64,000 bases of DNA from Camarhynchus parvulus (lineage: Eukaryota; Chordata; Aves; Passeriformes; Thraupidae). Below the pieces are notes generated by a model that was given only the letters and a program-made list of their open reading frames with translations, was not told where the DNA came from and searched no databases. Position 1 is the first letter of the stretch. Each line of letters opens with the position of its first letter. Of the stretch, positions 45,661 through 57,085 are shown piece by piece. Location of the stretch: NCBI RefSeq assembly GCF_901933205.1, contig NC_044590.1, forward strand, positions 4,045,501 through 4,109,500. Reading direction: 5' to 3'. Position numbers and translations under genes: made by a program.

Positions 45661-48512
45661 TGATGAACAAGCTTTTAATCACTTAATACTGTGTATAAAA
45701 AATAGTTTCTTTCCATTAATTCCTCAAGAATAATTCTTCTAAAAGTTTTTCAGATGTAGGAAAAAGCTTTTTTTTTCTCTTCTCCCTTCTTCATTGCTTG
45801 TCTCCTATTTTCCATGGAAAATTTACCCATCATTGCCATACCTGCTGATTTAAAGGAGAGAAGTGAAATAGCATTGAGCAGCTCTGTATTTTGAAGCAGT
45901 TCATTGAAAAGGCTTTGGATATTTGATGGTGTACAAGAACACTGCCTTTTTCTTGCCTGTATGAGGGAGTAGATGTCATGCTGGCTGTGCATGTCATGCT
46001 GTATTTCCAAGGGCAGCTGAGCTGATGGATGTGCCATGGGCATTTATTTATCTGTTTATTCATTAGAAGCGTGGTGGTGTCCAGACTTTAGGGTTTCACA
46101 GGGTTGGGGGCAGCACTGTGGGATCTCCTAGTTAAACTCTGGGTCAGATCCTGAGCTGGTTTAAATTTTCAAACGGGAGTGGATTTCTTTCTTTTTAATT
46201 ATTCGGTTTTGATGATCTTTGGTGCCACAGTAGAAGGTAGAGGTAAGAATATTTCCAGAAAGAATTAGGGTGTTGATGGTGGTGATATTCCTCTTGGAAA
46301 TGTTGAAGAGGTGTAGTGCTGTAGTATAATTGGTGCAAGACTTAGAGACCTGTTTAAATGGTGTGTTTTGATTAAGTTAACTTTTAAACAGTGTAATGAT
46401 AAGAAGAATCTATTCAGTAGCAAAATTTCCTAAAATGTTTGGGGAGTTGGTGTTAACTTTTGTCATGGTGCTGTTCTTAGCAAAAGAGAGTGAGATTTTA
46501 CCTGCCTGGCTACTTAATGGGTTTTTTATTTTCCCTTAAAAAAAAAATCGTGCTTGGAAAGCAAAACCAGTGTGTAGGATTACTGCTGTATATAACTTCA
46601 AATAAAAACCAAACATTTTGACCACCTTCCTGCTTCCATCATACTTTTAAGTGGAAACATGTGACCAGGTACCCAAGGCAAGTGGAGAATGCAGGAAAAG
46701 AAAGTGAATTTTGAGTCGGGCATAATTTGGCCACAAGGGTAGCTAATGTGTTCTGCTGTCCTGTGTCCTGTTTGTGGCAGGTCTGGGGCTGATCCAGTGG
46801 CTTCAAGGAATTGTAATCTACCTAAAACCTTCCACCTCTGAATGCTGAACCCAGGGAGATACACAGCGTTTTGTCTGCAGAGATCTTAATTTATCTGCTG
46901 GGATGGATGTCCTCAAAAGAGCAAAAAATCTGCCCTTTCCTCTTGACTGTAGAGTACATTGAGTCCTTAGAGGCGTTTCTTGAACTCTGGAGTTCATTAT
47001 GTGCTCTTAGAATGGATCAACCATTCTGGTATGATGATCTGGAATTGGGATTTTACTCCTTGGATTTGGATCCTGTCAGAAATGGAGGGGTTGTTATCAA
47101 AGATTAAAATCAGCTTCTTTCTTTTTCTTTCCTTTTGAAGAGAAAACTGAAATAAATAAAATGAGGGGTATTTATATATCACAAATGGAAACAGTAAATG
47201 TGTCACTGGGGAGATGAGTGGGAGTTGAGAGCAAAGATAACTACAGACATGAGAATTATCTGTACATTTGGCTTCAGATATTGAAATCTGTGCCATGGAT
47301 TGATCCTGCAGGAATAATAAATACACATTATCTGTAATTATTCTCGAACTTCATAAACTTTACTTTAATAACATCCTTTGCATCATTTTTTTTCCTGAGA
47401 TCTTTTCTTTTTATGACACTGTCAGGCTTTTTAATTTTAATTCCAAGAAAATTGCTCCAGCTGTTACGGATTTTGTCCCATTTCTGTTCTCTGGAGGCTG
47501 GGAGTTCCCTTTGGAGAGCAGGTTGGAAGGTTTCTGTGTCTGAGATGATTTTTTTTTTAAAGAAAATTGCAGGCAGTGAATTTGCAACTTTTATTGCAAA
47601 TGCAGTTTTGGGTGTAAAAAATATTTATTTCTTAATTTACATACTACAGTTATTATTTTTTTATTTAAAGGTATGATGTCAGATAAGAAAAATGTTCTTG
47701 TTGGTTGTGTTGTAATGGGTTGTTTTATCAGTGGACACACTCGAGTGGTGTTTGAGTTACCAGCCCTCCCATGGCTGCACGCTGAGCTGGGATCAGCATG
47801 GATATTGAAACTGTTTATTGGGTTTCTTCTGCTGTTATAAGTGTGATCACATTCCATGATGTCCTGAGGTCTTAAAATATCGAGAAACAACAGTAAGCAG
47901 AATTTCAGGCTCAGCTTTTCTGAAGAGCAGGAATTAAATATAGGCCAGATCATTCTTGTGCATTCCTGGCGGTGTGCTGGCCACGTGTTGTGAGCTGGGG
48001 ATGCTGTTGAGTTTCAAACCAAAATTTGAGTGCACAGTTTTATTTCTTATAGCAAAAAACCCCTCCAGCTTCTCTCATTTCCATCACTCAGGTCTCCCCC
48101 CATTCCCTTATAAGGTTGGTGCCCAGCTGTGCGCTCCAGGCCACATCTGTCCAAAACTTAACGGGGCTTGTGGCCATGTGAGGGACTCCCAGGGGAAGCA
48201 GAAACAAGAGTTTTAGTGAAAACCCCAAATGTTTCACTTGTCCAGAATGAAAGACTCGGTTTTCACACTAATGCGTGTCTCCATACTACTCTAACTTGTT
48301 AAAAAAAAAAGTAAATTTTTAGTATGAAAAATAAAACCAAACCAATAAAAAATTATCTGTCCTCTTTTTCTCTTTTATAAAACAAAACTGGAATGATTCT
48401 AAATAAATTCTCAGGAATTTTAGCCCTTGAGTTGATTTTTTTTTTCTCTCCTACACTTTTAATTTGAAATTTTGCATTTGCTAATGACACATTTTTTAGT
48501 CTATCTGAAGAT

Positions 48513-48525
48513 TGCCATCTACTGG
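48513..48525 (-). promoter_or_regulatory. CTCF-like site in intron 2
   Basis: The minus strand reads CCAGTAGATGGCA, which fits the CTCF core CCASYAGRKGGC at every position. It is a single motif match in a long intron, so occupancy is uncertain. Confidence 0.4.
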
Positions 48526-51500
48526 CATGTAAGAGCTTTTGGGGTCTGTTTATGTTCATAAATTTGAAAATTCAATAAGGTTTGTTATTTTCTCAGTTGA
48601 TTTTGTTGATTTCATTATGCTTTGCAGGGGAGGGGCAAGAGTAGAGGAAACATTAGCAGCATTTACTTGATCTTACCAAGTGCTGTGCAATGTCTGCTTA
48701 ATTAAAAGCACATTATAACAACATATTGATGCTTCCCACATGAATGAGCTCTCTATTCCTCCAAATTAAGTCATATTTCATATTTCTGTCCTGTAAGAAC
48801 AGAAGAACACTTTAATAAAAGTTTAAAAAGAGACATTTTTTCTAAGCATTTGAAGTGATTCTGACCTTCTGGCACGGTAGCAGTTAGGTAGCTCAATAAA
48901 CTACAGGGGGTCGAATTTAATAGTGGAATTCCAAAATTGTGGGAGACACCTCTCCCTCCTCAAGCTAATTTGTAGTTAATCCTGAACCTCTTTAAATTTC
49001 TAGCCCCTGATGCCTCCCAGCATCCTCCCTGCTCAGCAGGGCACAAGGATCTCCAGGGGAACTTCATTTTCTCCCCATCGGCTGTGATGGGGCTGATGCC
49101 ACATGCCCCGAGCTCTGGGCAGCCATGGGCAGTGACCCTGTGCTCCAAGGCTGGACACTGGCACTCACCTGGCACCAGCATCACCTCCAAACTGGGGACG
49201 GCTGTGGCATCACTGGGCTGGTGGGTTGCAGGTGTGTGACCTGCCCATCAGGAGGCCAGGGGGGCTGGGAGTTGGTGTTACTGGGGGGCTGAGGGTTCGG
49301 TCTGGATCTCTGGTGGGGGCTGTGATGCTGAAGCAGATGAGAATTCTCCCAAGGCAATCATAATTCTCTTTTCTTTGTCCAGTTCTTTGATGTATTTTGA
49401 TGGTGAGCTGCTCAGTGTGCTCCCTGGTCTGTATTTTACATTTAAATGTCTCTTTTCTGCAAGGAAGGACTTGGGCTCCTTGTGTGGGGCTTTGCTTTCC
49501 TTCCCAGGCTAGGGGCACCTAAAAATCTGCTTTACCTGAGCTGGCTGGTATTCTGGCCTGCCAGTTGTGCCCTGTGTGGAATTACAGCTCTGTAAATAGA
49601 GGTGTTGTGGTTGTTTTTGTCCCAGAAGGGACTGAGCTGGTTTTTGGTGAAGGTGGTGTGAAGTGATGGGGCTAGTTTCGCTTTTAGTGATGCTGCCCGT
49701 GAAAGCATCCCCACTGAGAGGGTGAGATGGGAAGTGTGGATGTGCTGCTGCTTTTTCAGCTGCTCTGGAGAGCACGAGAACCTGCCTTGCTCTGGGAAGG
49801 TGCTCTGTGTCGTGGGGGTGAGGTGTGGGTGGTGTGTGATGAGGGAGCTGTTGCTGTGCTGTAACTCCCCGAGCTTTATGGAGCTGGAAAGGAAACAGTT
49901 GTGTAAACCCTGTGTAAATTGCAGAGATGTTAACTAAGCTATCCTGGGGCTGCCTTCACTTACATGCACTGTGGTTGTTGATTTCCTATCTGCTATTCTG
50001 GTTTTATTTGGGTATTGTTGCATTTCTGTGTTAATCATCTCGATGGTGTTTACCACTCTTAGTGTTTGTTGGTTTTTTTCTTATATAAGAGGGCTCATCT
50101 GCAGAGAAGGATGAGAATAATGGTAAAACAGCATATATATTTACATAAAAACATGTCTTGAGGTTCTTCTGTGTGAGCTCCATGAAGGGTTTTTATTTAT
50201 TCTGGATGTTTTTGGCGCTGCACTTTGATTTCTGCTGGATAGAGAGTTGTCAGTTCCACGCTGTGGATACATTTGCTGCTAATTATAAACAGCCTTCTTG
50301 GCTCCTAAAGGCAAGCAGCCTTTCCACCATTTGCTCACATAAGCCTGTTTTACAGTTCTTTGTGTGTAAGTATTTGGAGAGTAGGAGAGTGCGGAGATTT
50401 ATTGAGGGGCCATAAGGCACGAGCCTCCAACCTGCAGCTGAGCTGGATGCAAAGAGTGAGAACAGAAATCTGCTTTATCTGAGGGTGTTTCTGGTGTGCA
50501 CCAGATCCATGGCAAGGTACTCGTGACTGAAGACCTGGCATTGTGAGCCCAGCCATCAAACCAGCTGCTCCCTGTTCCTTCTCCCTGCTAAAGAGAAAAT
50601 TTACCTCAGGTTTTGGGTTTTTTTGCCTCTCATCAAATAAATATTGACTTTCTCGGTTCTTCAAGCAGCAGCCTCTGAGAGGCAAGTCCTGATTCTTCTT
50701 CTTCTGTAACAATCTCTACAAAGTAAATGCGTGTTTACAGTGGAAAATGGAGCAGCACATTAATGTGGTGATTGATTGACATGAAAATGCACTTCTGTGA
50801 TTGATGAGACAAATGCATGTTGCTCACAAAAGCTCTGAGGAAATATGGTCTATACCATACTCATTATTACAGATTTTTAGTGTAGGTTTTAAATTTTTTT
50901 TTTTATTTTAAGCAGTCAATTTACTTCCAATTATAGTACGAGCTGCAGTAGATCTTGCTGTAGTAGTGGTGGTTAATCACAGATCAGTGGGCATAAATCA
51001 TATCTGACAAGTCTTGGCTATTAAGAGATGGACCATTCATTAACAGAAGCACCTGCATTGTTCTGGTCTCCTCCATGGCACACACAAGTCTCATTTCCCT
51101 AAAGACATTCACAGTGCTAGCATTGGCCTGTAATATGTTTCAGTATCATTAGATGCACTGTGGACTGAAAATTCTCATGCCTGTGTGAATTAGAGGAGCA
51201 GTTTGAAGTTTCTCTGCTGCTGACTCGCCCCAAAATTGCTGTCAAAATGCAGATCACAAATTATTCAGGCATACACCTCTTCTGTGGATAAGTAGATTAA
51301 AAGGTGGTGGGATGAGAATGTTAAATATGGGGAGAGACTCTTTTAACTTTTTTTTAGTAGTGATAGAATCTTACCCTTGATGTGTCCTGAGCTGAATCTT
51401 AGCAAAAACTGCACACAGATCATTTTAAACTTGTGAATTACTGTTGCCCCTGTGGGGTTTTTTTCTTAATTTTTTTTCCTAACATTTGGGATGGTTTTGG

Positions 51501-54500
51501 ATGAGATAGATTCAGTTGTACTAATGTCTGCTGGATAGTTAGTTCTCCTAAACAGTCAGTGCACAAGCACAGCTTTTATTTTGAGTGAAACTGAATAAAT
51601 CTTTGGCTGGTGTGTGGTAGGGGGAAAGGCAGAAAGAGGAAACTCACCTCCTTTTCAGCTGCTGGTTTTTTGGGGGTTTTTTGAGAGGTCTTCTTTTCAT
51701 TAAAAAATGCTGTCTGTTTTGAAAAAACAAATCTCTGTACTTTCTAAAGGAGCTGCAAGCTGCCTTTTGGTGATGATTTAGCAGGGTAGTCATGTTGTTG
51801 ATGGATTCTGATGTTTGATAGTAAATAAACTTGTGGACAAATGAAATTAAACATGAAACTGAATAACTGAGGTGTTTCCCCTGATTTGTTCAGTGCTGTG
51901 AAAAGGGATTGTTCAATACCTGTTGTAATCTATGGGAGTCTGTGACTCTGAGGGGTTTTGGAACAGGATTAAAGCTGTTTCCAGCTTTTGGCTGGGTTTA
52001 TTTGCAGGAGGCTGTGCTCACGGGTGGCTGTGTGTTTCTCAGGCCCCTCAGGTGTTTGCCTGGTGGCTGTGCCCATCAGTGTGACCTTTAGTGACAAACA
52101 GAAAGGTGGGGAAGGGACCTGCTTGGTCTCCAGTGCCCTCTCACCAATACCTGCAGGAGCTCTTCTCTCAAAACCAGAAGTTTTTCTTGCTGGGCTTTGT
52201 TTGCCTCAGTGGCTCCTTATCTGCGAGCCCACAGAAATGAGTCTGTGTCATGGATCATTTACCACTTGTGTTTGGATTTCCATTCTGGAATGTGGCTCAG
52301 ATCTGATAATGGGCTCCTCCTCTAGCATGGCTTCTCTCCCTGGTACACACTGTTACCTCCTTGTGGGGTGGGAGTCTTAGGGTTGCCCTGAGCGCTCCCT
52401 TTTTGTGGTCTAGAAATTATGTGTGTGGCCTTGGGAGGTTTTTGTGTAGTTCTTCCCTAAGTGACAGAGATGATAAAGCTTCCTTACCTCATTGTGGCAT
52501 TTCAGGGATAAATTCGTACATCAAATAACCTCCTTGCTGGTTCTGCTATGTTAGACAAAACTGGGGATGTCCATCTGTGTGTGTAACTCTGTTCTGTGTT
52601 TCCTTGGGTGGAAGTTTGTTCAGTGAAAGCATTCTGTACATCTTCTACAGAGAAGACATCTTGTTCTGTACAGACCTGAACAGCTGTGGTTTAAAAAAGG
52701 AATAAAAAGATTTGCATGACTCTTTTTAAAATTAGGAACTATGTTGTGTCTTTGTAGCAGGCCTTGTTCCTTTTGCTGGTAAAATAGAAAAGTTGATTGC
52801 CTACAGTATTTATTTTACCAGTTGATGAACCTCCCATCCCTAAACCTGTAAAATAGGATTTGCACTCTGACATGTACCCACAAAAGGGCATCCCAGGTCA
52901 TGACTTGATCAATATATATTTATGCAATATATTGTTTATTGTGTGAAAACTTGACCTCATTAGCTGTAGTCCCTTTCCATCTCAGTTGTTATCTGAAGTG
53001 TATAATAATGAGGAGAACATCATCTCAATCTATCAGTGCAATCAGACAAAGAGATTCTGTTGCAAACTCAGGGAAGATTGTGTCCCAGATGGGAACAGCA
53101 AATTTAATTACTGACAATGGAATGAGTATGAAATGTTTCTGCACGCACAGTTCTGGACAATGCTCTGCTTCAAACCCAGGCAACTTGAGTTTTGCAGCAT
53201 TAGGCTGGGAAGAGTCAGAGGATGGTAATCCCCTAAACTGAGGCTGAGTGAGACTGTGTGTGTGGCTGGAAGGCTGGGGAAATGCTAATGAATTCATTGA
53301 GCCAAGTCGGTGAAATAGCTAAACATCTAAAGAGCAAATATCAAGCACTGATATTTATGTAGAGATAGCACAGAAAAACTGTTCGCCTCAGAGAGGACCT
53401 GGAAAGGGGGGTTTTTTAAACACAAAGCTTTTTTTTGAGTGTCTGCCTTACTCTGGGAGCTCACCTTGGTGGTGGTGGTGTTGTGGTTTTTGTGCTATAG
53501 GAACAAGTGTGGGTGTGCAAGGTAGGAGTCGCTGAACAAATCCTGCAGATACTAACCCAAAAATCTGAACTATGCTGCTGCTTAAGAGCTGTCTTGGAGG
53601 CCATGTATCCAGGCTACAGCTGCAAAAAAACCTGACCAGAAGTTGATTACAGGCTCTAATTCTTGCAGGAGTTGCTGAACAGCTGCCCACTGGCATCTCT
53701 CTTGCAATCCATGAGTTGAATCCCTCTGTGTGCTGGAGGTAACGACCTTCTGGATGCTTTCTAATAAAACAATGAAGAGCTGACTTTATCATCCTTAAAG
53801 CAAATTACTTCTGCAAAATGCTTTACAAATACCAAGGGTGCTCTTTAGATAGGGATGTCTTCTATTAAAAAGTCCTGAATATTTTTCTGCCTTTAAGTGG
53901 AGAAGCTTTCTCAGGCCACTGAGGTGTGCAGGAATAGCTCACAGAGAGGAGGCAGGGGTGTTTTCTGTCTGGATCTGTCTAGAGGAGCCGTGCCATCAGA
54001 TTGGTTTGGTTTAAGTTGTCTTAAAGAATGTGCAGTAAATTAGGATTTATGTTTTAACTTTGTCCTCTTCAGCTAATTACACCACTCTCACTTCTGTATA
54101 TAAATGATCTTGGGCAAAAATGTTGTGGCAAGTCCCTCAGTGCCTTAAAGGGTTGTGTCTGTGTGATGGGCAGATGACAGTGATAGCACTGCAGGGCTGG
54201 GCTTTGGTGGGATGGAAATGGAGGCATTTCCCCATCAGCTGGAGTGCAGAGCTCCTGTCTCAGGGTGGTTCTGGTTCTGCTGGTGCCACGTGCAGCTCTG
54301 TTCCCAAGTACTTCACTTATCTGTTTATGTTAATATTGGATAACAAGGAAAACACGAGGCCTGGCCCCAGTGTACTACCGTGGGCTTCCTGCTGGCTTGT
54401 TTACGCCTTCTCATCCCACAGGTTTGTCTGTTGTCATAGTTTCCATTTTCTTTCCGTTTTCAAAAGCAGGACAGGAGGTCTCTATGGAGACAGGCATCAG

Positions 54501-54823
54501 TTCCACTCCGTGCACTGAACTGTAGGGGTTGCTGTAAGAGCAGAGCTGTGAACATGCTCCAGCCCCCGTGGAAGCCAGGAACGTTGCCATGTTGACATCT
54601 CCAATCCCTGGAGTCACCAGAAATTAACATTTCAGGGTCGCTGTAACAACACCGTCTGCTCTTACCTTCATTGGAGCAGCAACGTGGTCACAGAAACATC
54701 ATCTCTGCACAGCACAGCTCCAACTCTCAGGGCTTTTTCATTAACTGCAGAAAAGGCACCATCCCAATGTGTTCTTAGAAGCAGTATGTGTGAATTTCAT
54801 GTGAAATTAGGAAGTTAAATGGG

Positions 54824-55227
54824 ATTCCAGTATTGTAACATGCAGGGAGAGAATGATGCATCTGACTCCATGTTCTCAGAAGGCTAATTTATTACTTTAT
54901 TATACTATATTATATTAGAGCATACTATACTAAAGGATATAGAAAGGATACTTACTGAATGCTAAAAGATAATAATGAAAACTTGTGACTCTTTCCACAG
55001 TCCCAACACAGCTTGGCCCTGATTGGCCAAAGAGTGAAAACAACTCCCATCGGAGTCCAGTGAAACAATCTGCAAACACATTCCACATGAGCCTAACACA
55101 GGAGAAGCAAATGAGATAAGAATTGTTTTCCTTTTCTCTGAGGCCCCTCTTGTTGCCTTTAAGCTTCCCAGGAGAAAAATCCTGGGTGAAGGAATTTTTT
55201 CAGAGAATGTGAATGCCACATTCCAGT
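54824..55227. mobile_element. LTR-like insertion (passerine repeat family) with flanking 8-bp direct repeat
   Basis: A 388-bp segment (54832-55219) lies between two identical copies of ATTCCAGT (54824-54831 and 55220-55227), as expected of a target-site duplication. Its inner ends lie close to TG (54834-54835) and CA (55219-55220), as in LTRs. The interior has an A/T-rich TATACTATATTATATT region, GCCCTGATTGGCCAAAGAG and CCAGGAGAAAAATCCTGGGT, which I recognise as typical of a common songbird LTR-type repeat. There is no internal coding region, so it would be a solo LTR or a non-autonomous copy. The family name and orientation are not certain. The extra bases between repeat and TG leave the exact ends open. 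Confidence 0.6.
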
Positions 55228-55740
55228 GACTGGGTCATGAGGGGAAAAATCTTTTTTGCGATGGCTTTGCCATGGAAAAGGATGTTCATGAGTTCTCTTA
55301 GCTGCTGTGTGAATGTATTCAGTCCAGCTCCTACCCAGAGGAGCTGGGTTGCTGAGCTCTCTTGTATAAAAATGTGACTTATGTCTCCTAACCCCTGTGA
55401 GCAACAAATCACTGGAGACAGGGAGGGATCTGTCTCACCTGCTGTCCTAGTTTGGGGCTGAATGTTGGTGTTGATGTCAGCCCTGTGATGGGTATAATGG
55501 GAAATGCTGTCAGGGCTTGCTCCAGCAGTTTAATTCCTGCGATGATGTGGTAGGTGTTACAGGTGTAATCTCCAGAAGTACCCAAGCAACTCAGGAACCA
55601 AAATCCATCAGTGGTGTAATCACTGAAGTTCAGGTTCCTGCATCACTCATTGCTGCAGGTGTTACTCTGTCACAGTCCTGGTTTGTGCCTGTGCTCATCT
55701 GAAGTAGAACTGAGGACCTAGAGAAGTGTGTGTACATAAA

Positions 55741-55755
55741 TATATATATATATAT
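55741..55755. repeat. (TA)n microsatellite
   Basis: An uninterrupted TA run of about 15 bp, preceded by the related ACATAAA sequence. Confidence 0.85.
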
Positions 55756-56964
55756 TCCTCCCTGACTGCCTTTCATGTGTGCTTATCTGTAATCACAAAT
55801 AGCTGTGCAGGAGTAGCCTTTGTTCCCAAGGCAGGTAAAAAGGGGAAATCATAACTGCAGGTGCTGTGAGAACAGAAGGATTGACTTGAGGAGGATGGGG
55901 AGAATCTGAAAACTCCACCAGATAGGGAACAAGAGTTAACCTATTGTTACAGGTTTCCTTCTTTTCTCCAAATGTGAATGCTACTGATCTTCTAGAAGGT
56001 TTACTTTGGGGTCCTGAACGAACTGTAGTCCTGATGCTGACAGAAATAAAATTTCTTGTTAATTTACAGCATATAAATGCGGTTGAATTTCAAAACCAGT
56101 TTTCTGGATAGCATTCACCTGATACAGCATTAAACTACCTAGGTGTAGTTTAAATAGTACTCTGGGGAACCCTAAGGCATGTTAAAAAAACCCCACAAAT
56201 CAGTGATTGAAAGGTGGTGCTGTTTTCATCAATCTTATGACCCTAATGTATAAAAAAAAAAAAAAAAAGACCCCAAGAAAATTCTAGGCTCTAGTATCAT
56301 GTAAAGCATCCAAAACTTGTAAAAGCAGTTTCCTGAGAAGGCACCTGAAGCTGTCCTCAGCCTGTCACTGGTACCACAAAGCTTTGTAGCACAGTGCCAG
56401 TCTCAGAGGTAGAGCAGAGAGACTGACTGTACAGGATTGCTTGTGAAGTAAAGGTCAGCTGCTGCTGTCTTGATAAATCTGCTTTCTGTTAACCTCCTCG
56501 TGTGCTATGAAATTAAGGTTAATTCAGATGAAGTCATCAAGGAATATTTGGGTGGGCAGAGGTTGGCACGGCGACTCCCAGCCTGCGCACAGGTCACGGG
56601 AGGGAGCAATCCCCGTGGGCTGCTGGCAGGAGATGAAATCCTCCTCTCACTCCTGCAGTGTCAGCAGGCACAGGTGCTTGGGGCTGTCTCGGTGTGGAAG
56701 TGGATCAGGTTAATTCCAGGGCTCTGGGAGCTCAGCTTCTTGGTGTACTTTCAGGAGCAGAGACAACTGGGGGGATTAAAAGCACCTTTGTGTTGAAATC
56801 CAAGTGTTCAAGGCTCCTGTTGTAGCACAGAGAGGGGAAAGTCTCCAGGGAGATTGGTTTTGTGTCCAGTGTGGGTCATCTTCTGGGGATAAATAGGAAA
56901 GGCTCACTGAGAATTGTGTTTATTCTATTTCTTTATACTTTTAGGATATCACTGTTCCCCTGCT

Positions 56965-57085
56965 ATTGATTATTATTTATACATTATTATTATTATATTA
57001 TATACATTATTTTTAAATACATTACTTATTATTACTGTATATTATTAATAGACATTACAAGTGTAATTATTAATATACATTATGA
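56965..57085. repeat. TTA/TATTA-rich low-complexity region
   Basis: Imperfect repeats of ATTATT and TATACATTA over about 120 bp. It looks like a degenerate microsatellite. Confidence 0.65.

Larger units (their letters stand above)
41421..54823 (+). other. CDH4: CDH4 intron 2, later part
   Basis: Intronic DNA without a recognisable exon. Items noted are a possible conserved stretch (about 45080-45660), a CTCF-like site (48513-48525), GC-richer sequence at about 49000-49320 with several G-runs but no canonical quadruplex, and T-runs at 50896-50904. No mobile element could be identified with confidence. Confidence 0.6.

Noticed and set aside
49250..49320. Cluster of G-runs considered as a G-quadruplex
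   Set aside because: One loop would be about 13 nt, outside the canonical limit.
55517..55702. 61-codon frame with a recurring GVT/GVI pattern
   Set aside because: The pattern comes from short repeats of GGTGTTAC/GGTGTAATC in DNA. There is no other sign of coding.
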